NCBI GenBank assembly: GCA_030605915.1
Contig: JAUWHM010000027.1
Location: 1-13,539 of the forward strand
Direction: 5' to 3'
Length of the DNA stretch: 13,539 bases
Origin: Nitrospirota bacterium
Lineage (GTDB): Bacteria; NPL-UPA2; JAGMAN01
Positions 6,273-12,455 of this stretch are shown piece after piece. Position numbers and translations under genes: made by a program. Position 1 is the first letter of the stretch. Each line of letters opens with the position of its first letter. A model generated the notes under the pieces. The model worked only from the letters and a program-made list of their open reading frames with translations, was not told where the DNA came from and made no database searches.

Positions 6273-7652
6273 ATGAAACTCGAACTAATCTCCCCAAAGA
6301 AGAAAACCAGCGAAAACGAGCGAGAATTCTGGGATTATAAATTTCTTTCAATGGTGCGTGGTAGGAAGATGTATGCTATTGCGCCACTCGCCCTCCCAAC
6401 CCTTGCCGCTCTGACTCCACCTGATGTAGAAGTTAATATAACCGATGAGAATATCGAAGACATAGATTTCGATAAAGATGTCGATATAGTGGGAATAACC
6501 TCAAACACATTTTTGGCCCCTCGAGCTTATGAAATAGCTGACGCATTTTGCCAGAGAGGGGTAACAGTGGTTCTGGGAGGAATTCATCCGTCTATGCTAC
6601 CTCAGGAAGCAATCAGGCACGCTGACGCCGTAGTTATAGGAGAAGGTGAAAATGTATGGACTGACTTCATAAGCGACTATAGACAGGACAATCTCCAACA
6701 ATTTTATGTTTCCTCTGAGAGGCCGTCTCTTAACAATCAGCCTGTCCCACGGTGGGATCTATTGAAGAATGAAAATTATGCTCTTTCTGTACTACAAACA
6801 ACCAGAGGATGTCCATATAATTGTGAATTCTGCAGCGTTAAAGCTTTTCTAGGTGGAAAGTATCGTTACAAACCTTCGTCACAGGTTATAAGAGAAATTG
6901 AAGTGTTGGTGAATGTGGGAAAAAAGGTTCTTTTCTTTGCTGACGATAATTTTGTTGGAAACAAGAGACATATTAAGGAATTGTTGGGTGAACTCATTCC
7001 CCCTAAGATAACTTACATGAGTCAAGTTTCAATAGATATAGCGAAGAACGACGAGCTTCTCAGGCTGTCGGCAGAAAGTGGCTGCAAGAGAGTAATTATT
7101 GGATTTGAATCGATAATACAGGATAACCTAAAACAGATTAAAAAAGATAAATCCTATCGAACGCAAGAGTATATGGAAAGCATAAAGAGAATACAATCAT
7201 ATGGAATTGAAGTTGAAGGGTCTTTTATTTTTGGGTGTGATTTTGATGATGAATCTATCTTTGAAAGAACAGTGAATTTCATTAATGAAAGTGGTCTCTC
7301 TTCTGTGGTCTTAAATATCCTTACACCCTATCCTGGAACTCGACTATATAAAAAGTTAGAAAGGGAAAGCCGATTACTGCACAAAGATTGGGCTAAATAT
7401 GATAATAGCCATGTTTGTTTCAAGCCAAAGCTAATGACACCTAAAGCGCTACAAAATGGATATACTTGGGTAAGACAGCAGATTTATTCTTATGAATCAA
7501 TTTTTGGAAGATTAAGAAAGTTGTGGGCTCTATGGAATGAAAACAATGTGAGATTGTGGGATAGGATTAGTCCGATACTGATAAATCTGGATGCTAACGA
7601 TGTAGCACATAGTTATCCAGAAGCAAGCCATCCTGCAAAGTTTGTTAATTGA
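6273..7652 (+). CDS. B12-binding domain radical SAM protein 1
   Basis: A 459-residue cobalamin-binding radical SAM enzyme, cytoplasmic, probably a methyltransferase or C-C bond-forming/oxidising enzyme on an inactivated carbon. The N-terminal Rossmann-like B12 domain (~1-150) shows VVLGGIHPSMLP (99-110) and IGEGE (122-126). The radical SAM core (~172-390) carries the [4Fe-4S] motif CPYNCEFC (C180, C184, C187) after TTRG, then FFADDNF, IIGFES and TPYPGT. Its layout resembles enzymes such as hopanoid C2-methylases and Mg-protoporphyrin cyclases of the BchE type, but I cannot assign the substrate. No strong Shine-Dalgarno is close to the ATG (GAGG is 14 bases away), suggesting coupling to the preceding stop. 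Base composition falls sharply: bases 7141-7200 have 18 G+C of 60 by hand count, against 32 of 60 for bases 2581-2640. Confidence 0.9.
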   Translation: MKLELISPKKKTSENEREFWDYKFLSMVRGRKMYAIAPLALPTLAALTPPDVEVNITDENIEDIDFDKDVDIVGITSNTFLAPRAYEIADAFCQRGVTVVLGGIHPSMLPQEAIRHADAVVIGEGENVWTDFISDYRQDNLQQFYVSSERPSLNNQPVPRWDLLKNENYALSVLQTTRGCPYNCEFCSVKAFLGGKYRYKPSSQVIREIEVLVNVGKKVLFFADDNFVGNKRHIKELLGELIPPKITYMSQVSIDIAKNDELLRLSAESGCKRVIIGFESIIQDNLKQIKKDKSYRTQEYMESIKRIQSYGIEVEGSFIFGCDFDDESIFERTVNFINESGLSSVVLNILTPYPGTRLYKKLERESRLLHKDWAKYDNSHVCFKPKLMTPKALQNGYTWVRQQIYSYESIFGRLRKLWALWNENNVRLWDRISPILINLDANDVAHSYPEASHPAKFVN

Positions 7653-7872
7653 GTGGCAAAGCGAAAGAAGAAAGAATATGAAGGCATTGTTAGCGCAATT
7701 ATCTCCTAAGCAAAATAGAGATTTGACAAAGGAATGCTGACATTGTTACGCTTGAGGGAAATGGCGCCCTTTAGCTTCGATGATGACTTCACGTGGTTGC
7801 CTCATTAAATGCGACGAGGATTCTGGGATGGAAAACTCATTGAAACTCTAGAGACGAGGAAATTCTTGTACA
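7653..7872 (+). other. Intergenic region with short, possibly decayed coding fragments
   Basis: This 220-base gap has two short in-frame stretches: 7678-7740 (MKALLAQLSPK..., 20 codons) whose beginning looks like the start of a B12-radical SAM protein, and 7734-7808 continuing after one stop to 7809-7904 in the same frame. No product is recognisable. They may be remnants of a lost gene or chance. No convincing promoter was seen: TTGACA at 7723-7728 lacks a good -10 partner. Confidence 0.3.
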
Positions 7873-9306
7873 ATGAATGTTCTATTAATGCTGCCACTAA
7901 GTAAGAGATTATTAGGAATTCAAGAAGCATCTTTTCCCCTTGGACTAGCCTATTTAGCTGCCGTTTTACAACGAGAGGGACATGATGTTCATATTTACAA
8001 TACTGACCTTGATCCTGAGAAAAGTTTAGAGATCGATGATGCTCTTACCAGCAATAGTGAGCAGCACCTTCGTGCCAATCTCAATATTTACAAAATCCCT
8101 CAAATTTTGAATAATAACGCTCTTCCTTTATGGAAAGAGATATTGAAGAAAATTGAACAATATGAGCCAGACGTTGTTGGGATATCAGTTACCACCATAA
8201 CCTTTGATTCAGCTATGAAGCTTGCCTCTGTTTGCAAGAAATACAGAACTGATATCAAAGTAATAATGGGAGGGCATCACCCAACGATAGATCCCGATGG
8301 TGTTCTTCAAAATGAAAATGTAGATTTTGTCATCAGGGGGGAGGGAGAAGAAACCATCAAAAAGCTGATGCAATCGATAGCCAACAATAATAATGGATTT
8401 GACCTTATAGACGGTTTATCTTATAGAGATAATGGAAAAATTAAGCATAACCGGCCACGAGCATTGATCAAGAATTTAGATATCCTCCCCCTTCCAGCCA
8501 GGGATCTGCTTGTTGATCACGACAAATATCCTAATCTTTTCAAGATTGGGGTAATGGGCATTAGTCGAGGATGTCCTTGGCGCTGTGGCTTCTGCTCCAG
8601 TTCTGCTGTCTGGGGACGAAGTGTGAGATTTAGAACGATACCAAATATTATCCAAGAGATAAAGAAGTTGACAATCGAGTATGGAGCAGAAAAAATATAT
8701 TTCTATGATGACACATTTACTTTAAGACGCGATCGAGTAATTGAACTGTGTCAGAGTTTCCTTCATGAAAATGTAAAATTTAAATGGATCTGTATGAGTA
8801 GAGCCGATTGCTTAGACGATGAATTGCTCAAGTTAATGAAGGATGCGGGATGTCAAGCCATAGTCATTGGAGTGGAATCGGGAAGCCAGCGAATTCTTGA
8901 TTTCATTAGAAAGGAAGAAAATCTTAGCAAAGTCTATGAGACAGCAAGGCTGATGAAGAAACATGGAATATGGCTCAGTGCATTCTTTATGTTAGGTCTT
9001 CCTACCGAGACGAGAGAGGATATGATGAAGACATATAACTTAATGAAAGAGTTAGAACCAAATGAAATTTATCTATCTACTTACAAGCCAAATCCAGGTA
9101 CAGAACTACACGATTATATAGTTAAAAATAAAGGGATCCTTCCGGAAGAACTAATGAAGAGTCATTATTGCGCCTCCCGAAACTACAAATTTGTTGAAGG
9201 TATGTCGGAAGAAGAGTATACGGAACTTTTGCAGGAAATCTATGATTTTGTTATCAAGTATAATCGAGAGCAGCACGCCCTATTACTGGGAACTACATAT
9301 AAGTGA
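7873..9306 (+). CDS. B12-binding domain radical SAM protein 2
   Basis: A 477-residue cobalamin-binding radical SAM enzyme, a different subfamily member from the one at 6273. The N-terminus MNVLLMLPLS and FPLGLAYLAAVLQ (21-33) are typical of the B12-binding half, followed by VIMGGHHPTIDP (130-141) and RGEGE (155-159). The [4Fe-4S] cluster motif is CPWRCGFC (C234, C238, C241) after SRG. FYDDTF, VIGVESG, FMLGLP and NPGTELH mark the rest of the barrel. The chemistry is likely SAM-dependent radical modification, often methylation, of a lipid, antibiotic or cofactor precursor; the substrate cannot be read. GACGAGGA lies 12 bases before the ATG, a rather long spacing. An 83-base gap separates it from the histidine kinase gene. 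It is AT-rich like its neighbour (18 G+C of 60 at 8641-8700). Confidence 0.91.
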   Translation: MNVLLMLPLSKRLLGIQEASFPLGLAYLAAVLQREGHDVHIYNTDLDPEKSLEIDDALTSNSEQHLRANLNIYKIPQILNNNALPLWKEILKKIEQYEPDVVGISVTTITFDSAMKLASVCKKYRTDIKVIMGGHHPTIDPDGVLQNENVDFVIRGEGEETIKKLMQSIANNNNGFDLIDGLSYRDNGKIKHNRPRALIKNLDILPLPARDLLVDHDKYPNLFKIGVMGISRGCPWRCGFCSSSAVWGRSVRFRTIPNIIQEIKKLTIEYGAEKIYFYDDTFTLRRDRVIELCQSFLHENVKFKWICMSRADCLDDELLKLMKDAGCQAIVIGVESGSQRILDFIRKEENLSKVYETARLMKKHGIWLSAFFMLGLPTETREDMMKTYNLMKELEPNEIYLSTYKPNPGTELHDYIVKNKGILPEELMKSHYCASRNYKFVEGMSEEEYTELLQEIYDFVIKYNREQHALLLGTTYK

Positions 9307-9389
9307 AGATTTGTTCCTGAGGAATCGTTTCACCGGGCTGAAATCAATTTTGCTTGATGCAGTATCAATAAACGTTCACAAGGAATACT

Positions 9390-11609
9390 ATGATGAGAAC
9401 ATTAAAGGAATGGATTGAGAAGGTTCCTCCATTGATTATTGTTCTTATATTAGTGGTTGGAAGTTTTCTCAGCTTTAAAACTAATCCTCATTCTCTTCCT
9501 TGGTTTATTTCTACAGTAATTAACCTTGGATTAGGATATTTCGTATATCTAAGAAATAAGAAAGGCCAAATAAATATTGCTTTTGCGTTGATGACTATCT
9601 CTGCTGGCGTTTGGACTTTTCTAGTTTTTGGGTTATATGTTGCCCATAGTGAGAGCTTTGCTTTGCGTTGGGGTAGAGTATTTCGGCCTGGAATGCTATT
9701 CATAGCCCCTACATTTTTTCACTTTGTATTGATTTTAACTAGGAACAAAGACAGAACAAAGGTAAAATTACTTTATGTAGCCTATGTGGTTGCTTTCGTA
9801 TTCACGATTCTAAATTATGCTGGATTTATGGCAACTAAGTTTATTAAAGTTGGATGGAAGTATTCGCCTGAGGCTAACCTCCTATATAGAATTTTTTTAT
9901 TAAATTTTGTCTTTTGGATGAGTTATGGACTAACTCTTGTTTTTCAAAGACACAAAAGAACTAAGTCCATTCGCGAACGCAATCAGTTAAGATACTTTTT
10001 CTTAGCAGCTATCATCTGCACCGCTTTTGGGTTGGGAAATACTCTTTTATATTTTGGGTTAAGACTGTACCCGCTTGGAGGTTTTACAACTGTAATTTAT
10101 ACTGGCATTATCGCCTATGCCATAGTCAAGCATCAGTTGATGGATATTCGGATTATTATCAGAAGGAGTTTGGTTTATGGTTCTCTGACAGCATCCGTTG
10201 CTGGGGGATACTTTGTTGTCCTCTGGGCATTTAGTTTACTGTTTGCAAATGTTGCTGGTCATAATGTTCTGGCTACGATTGTCTTTGCTTTGATCATCGT
10301 CTTTGGTTTCCAGAGGTTGAGGGACAGAATCCAGTGGATGGCGGATAAATTATTCTTTAAGGAGAAATACGATTATCATAAGACGCTGAGGAAGTTCAGT
10401 AGAGCTTTAACCTCAATCATACAACTGGAGCGGCTTTCCAATCTCATTGTCGATACAGTTACCGGGACGATGCATATTGATAAAAGTTCTCTCCTGGTAT
10501 TGGATGAGGGAGAGGAATGGTTTAAGGTTAGAGTGGGGAAAGGATTGCAGGGTGGAGATATCAACCTTGATTTAGATAACCGATTGATTAAATTATTAAA
10601 TAAGGAGAAACGAATTTTTACCAAAGAAGAGATTGAGCTGAAACTGAGTGAGGATAGCTCCCTGAAAGGGAGCGAGGAAAGGTGGAGAGAGTTCAAAGAA
10701 GCTAAAGCTCAAATGGATAAGCTGGAAGCGGTGATAAGCATTCCCTTAATAAGTAAGGAAAAGTTAATAGGCGTCTTTAACTTAGGTGAGAAGAAATCCG
10801 AAGATCCCTTTACTGTTGAAGATGTGGATCTGCTTGCTACCATTGCTAACCATGCAGGAGTAGCTATTGAGAATGCAAAGTTATATGAAGAGAGAAGGGG
10901 GATGGAGAGACAGTTACATCAAGCTGATAAGCTGGCTGCTTTGGGAACTTTGGCTTCTGAGGTAGCTCACGAGATGAAGAATCCACTTGTCTCTATTAAA
11001 ACTTTCGCTCAACTTTTCCCTCGCAAATTCAGCGATGAGAACTTTAGAGATAAATTCAATGAGATAATTCCTGAAGAATTGGATAGACTGGAGAATGTTT
11101 TAGGACAGCTTCTAAATTTTGCCCGCCCTTCCGGGGTAAAATTTGAGCCGGTTGATATCGTAGAGGTTATTGATAACATATTGCTTCTCATGGATAGTGA
11201 AATCTCAAAATCCCAGATTAAAGTTGAGAAACAGTATTATAATCATCTTCCTAAGCCAGTAGCTAATAAAGAGGAATTGAAACAGGTTTTCATGAACATC
11301 ATTATAAATGCTATTCATGCTATGCCTGATGGTGGAGACCTTACAATCTCAGTCAAAGTGTCGGGTGAGTCTTCTGACCTGATGGAAATCAGTTTCAGGG
11401 ATACAGGTTGTGGAATCCCTGAGGAGAACCTTGCTAATCTGTTCAATCCATTCTTTACTACAAAGGAGAGTGGAACTGGGTTGGGCTTGGCTATCAGCCA
11501 GAGGATTGTTAAGGAGCACAATGGCACCATTGAGGTAGAAAGCCAGGTAGGAAAGGGAACTACTTTTACGGTAAAGCTGCCAACAGAGCATCAAATAGAG
11601 AATGGCTAA
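9390..11609 (+). CDS. Membrane histidine kinase with 7TM-type sensor, GAF, HisKA and HATPase domains
   Basis: A 739-residue sensor kinase. The N-terminal ~310 residues are mostly hydrophobic helices with the KHQLMDIRIIIRRSLVYGSL signature (247-266) seen in histidine kinases with an N-terminal 7TM region. A GAF-type domain (~345-500) follows, then a short helix and HisKA with phospho-acceptor H527 in HEMKNPL. The ATPase domain has an N box around N636/N640, G1 DTGCGIP (671-677), F box NPFFTT (686-691) and G2 GTGLGLAIS (695-703). All kinase motifs are intact. There is no receiver domain, so it should phosphorylate a separate regulator; the NtrC-family protein at 1829 is a candidate. AAGGA is 5 bases before the ATG at 9390 and 8 before a second ATG at 9393. 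It shares a strand and a short gap with radical SAM gene 2, possibly one operon. Confidence 0.94.
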   Translation: MMRTLKEWIEKVPPLIIVLILVVGSFLSFKTNPHSLPWFISTVINLGLGYFVYLRNKKGQINIAFALMTISAGVWTFLVFGLYVAHSESFALRWGRVFRPGMLFIAPTFFHFVLILTRNKDRTKVKLLYVAYVVAFVFTILNYAGFMATKFIKVGWKYSPEANLLYRIFLLNFVFWMSYGLTLVFQRHKRTKSIRERNQLRYFFLAAIICTAFGLGNTLLYFGLRLYPLGGFTTVIYTGIIAYAIVKHQLMDIRIIIRRSLVYGSLTASVAGGYFVVLWAFSLLFANVAGHNVLATIVFALIIVFGFQRLRDRIQWMADKLFFKEKYDYHKTLRKFSRALTSIIQLERLSNLIVDTVTGTMHIDKSSLLVLDEGEEWFKVRVGKGLQGGDINLDLDNRLIKLLNKEKRIFTKEEIELKLSEDSSLKGSEERWREFKEAKAQMDKLEAVISIPLISKEKLIGVFNLGEKKSEDPFTVEDVDLLATIANHAGVAIENAKLYEERRGMERQLHQADKLAALGTLASEVAHEMKNPLVSIKTFAQLFPRKFSDENFRDKFNEIIPEELDRLENVLGQLLNFARPSGVKFEPVDIVEVIDNILLLMDSEISKSQIKVEKQYYNHLPKPVANKEELKQVFMNIIINAIHAMPDGGDLTISVKVSGESSDLMEISFRDTGCGIPEENLANLFNPFFTTKESGTGLGLAISQRIVKEHNGTIEVESQVGKGTTFTVKLPTEHQIENG

Positions 11610-11623
11610 AGTTAGTGTTGAAT

Positions 11624-11641
11624 TGCACAGGTTTTTGTGCA
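11624..11641. promoter_or_regulatory. Palindromic operator candidate, copy 1 (TGCACA-N6-TGTGCA)
   Basis: TGCACAGGTTTTTGTGCA, 18 bases with perfect 6-base half-sites, 14 bases after the kinase stop codon. The half-sites are identical to those of copy 2, 275 bases downstream. They resemble NtrC-type sites (TGCAC-N7-GTGCA) with one extra spacer base. The site is about 360 bases upstream of sigma-54 promoter 2, within enhancer range. Confidence 0.6.
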
Positions 11642-11707
11642 TGGGTGTAGTGAGAAATGGGCAAACATATAAATAACGGAGGAGTATAGAAAGCTAAGTG
11701 TAGCATT

Positions 11708-11713
11708 TATAAT
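11708..11713 (+). promoter_or_regulatory. Perfect -10 hexamer TATAAT ahead of a structured intergenic region
   Basis: TATAAT matches the sigma-70 -10 consensus exactly. The sequence 17 bases upstream (TATAGA, 11685-11690) is a poor -35, so strength is uncertain. If used, transcription would start near 11720 and read through the nested stem-loops to the terminator at 11953-11990. Confidence 0.35.
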
Positions 11714-11736
11714 ATGTTTCACTTATTAAAGGGATA

Positions 11737-11850
11737 GAAAAGGGAGCTTTTCAATCTGTCGGGAAAGATTTTTTGTGAAGTCCAAGATATAGGGTGAGAG
11801 GTTGGCAAGAAATCTATATCTTGGTTCGGGAAGAGAATTTTCCCGATAGA
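11737..11850 (+). ncRNA. Nested stem-loops, candidate small RNA or structured element
   Basis: Three helices can be drawn by eye: GAAAAG (11737-11742) with CTTTTC (11747-11752); TCTGTCGGGAAA (11755-11766) with TTTCCCGATAGA (11839-11850), 12 positions with one G-U pair; and inside it CCAAGATATAG (11782-11792) with CTATATCTTGG (11814-11824), 11 perfect pairs. No recognisable coding sequence overlaps it. A TATAAT lies just upstream and a terminator-like hairpin downstream, so a transcript of about 270 bases is possible. It could instead be a small palindromic repeat element. I recognise no known RNA family. Confidence 0.42.
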
Positions 11851-11898
11851 ATACAAAGGCATAGAAAGAGTAAGGAGAGGAGGCATATGCTCTAAAAA

Positions 11899-11916
11899 TG
11901 CACAAATATTTGTGCA
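11899..11916. promoter_or_regulatory. Palindromic operator candidate, copy 2 (TGCACA-N6-TGTGCA)
   Basis: TGCACAAATATTTGTGCA is a perfect 18-base palindrome with the same half-sites as copy 1. Its centre is about 88 bases upstream of the -24 element of sigma-54 promoter 2, a classic distance for an enhancer-binding activator site. Confidence 0.65.
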
Positions 11917-11952
11917 AATAATTGTGTATTGATTAATATTGTCTTTTTGACT

Positions 11953-11990
11953 AAGTCTATCTAAGACATGAACTTAGATAGACTTTTTTA
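11953..11990 (+). terminator. Rho-independent terminator-like hairpin ahead of sigma-54 promoter 2
   Basis: Perfect 13-base inverted repeat, AAGTCTATCTAAG (11953-11965) and CTTAGATAGACTT (11973-11985), 7-base loop, running into a T-tract ending at 11989. It would end transcription from upstream (kinase gene or the candidate small RNA). It sits only 9 bases before the sigma-54 promoter, the same order of elements as at 3404-3467. Confidence 0.68.
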
Positions 11991-11993
11991 TTG

Positions 11994-12010
11994 TTGGCAC
12001 ATTTTTTGCT
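11994..12010 (+). promoter_or_regulatory. Sigma-54 (-24/-12) promoter 2
   Basis: TTGGCACATTTTTTGCT contains TGGCAC (11995-12000), five bases, then TTGC (12006-12009), keeping GG-N10-GC spacing. The predicted start is near 12020, giving a ~44-base leader to the Fis-type gene at 12064. It is similar to promoter 1 throughout the core. Confidence 0.87.
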
Positions 12011-12063
12011 GTATTAAACAAAGTGGCTAAGCTCGCAGGTCATCGTGTCAGGAGGAATGCCTC

Positions 12064-12291
12064 ATGCAACGGACGATAGCATTTAATCAGTCACGATTGG
12101 ATTTAAGGATGGTCATTGAGACAGTCAGGGAAAGGATGATGGAGGAAAAGGCTAACTTGAAAACAGCCAGGAGAAGTTTCGAGAATGAACTTATTGCTAT
12201 AGTCATGGAAAAGGTTAATGGCAATAGGAAGAGAGCCGCCAGGATTTTAGGGGTTAGTCAGGACCGTATCAACCAGAGTAGGTATGGATAG
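12064..12291 (+). CDS. Small stand-alone Fis-type HTH protein (paralogue 2), divergent recognition helix
   Basis: A 75-residue homologue of the protein at 3732: both share the helix VRExM...LKxARxxFExxLI and a KVNxNxxRAAxxLGV core. Here the expected second HTH helix reads SQDRINQSRYG and stops, where paralogue 1 and the NtrC-family protein have HRNTL followed by ~10 more residues. DNA binding may therefore be altered or lost, and the 3' end may be decayed. AGGAGG (12050-12055) lies 8 bases before the ATG, a strong ribosome binding site. It is the first gene after sigma-54 promoter 2, 164 bases ahead of the REC-GAF-kinase gene. The function is inferred only: DNA-bending or competing regulator, or a dimerisation partner of longer Fis-domain proteins. 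Confidence 0.72.
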   Translation: MQRTIAFNQSRLDLRMVIETVRERMMEEKANLKTARRSFENELIAIVMEKVNGNRKRAARILGVSQDRINQSRYG

Positions 12292-12455
12292 AATAAGCCA
12301 TAATTCAACAAGATTGAGGATACTGTCAAAAATAAAATGATAGAAGATGAAAGATAAGAGTCGGCAGATATCACTAAAAAAGTGCTCTTTGACAAAGAAA
12401 AAAAGGGGGAGGCGATGAAGTAATCGGTATAATAACCAGGAAAGGAGGAAATCAA

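Noticed and set aside
7723..7752. TTGACA as promoter for radical SAM gene 2
   Set aside because: The best -10 candidates at 16-18 base spacing (GTTACG, TTACGC, TACGCT) are poor.
9191..9418. 75-codon frame bridging radical SAM gene 2 and the kinase gene
   Set aside because: Mostly an out-of-frame shadow of both genes, with no protein-family resemblance.
11755..11850. Nested inverted repeat as an integron attC site
   Set aside because: No GTTRRRY/RYYYAAC core sites and no integrase or cassette structure nearby.
12389..12433. TTGACA at 12389 and TATAAT at 12428 as promoter of the REC-GAF-kinase gene
   Set aside because: They are about 33 bases apart, far from the usual 17, and the TATAAT is too close to the ribosome binding site.
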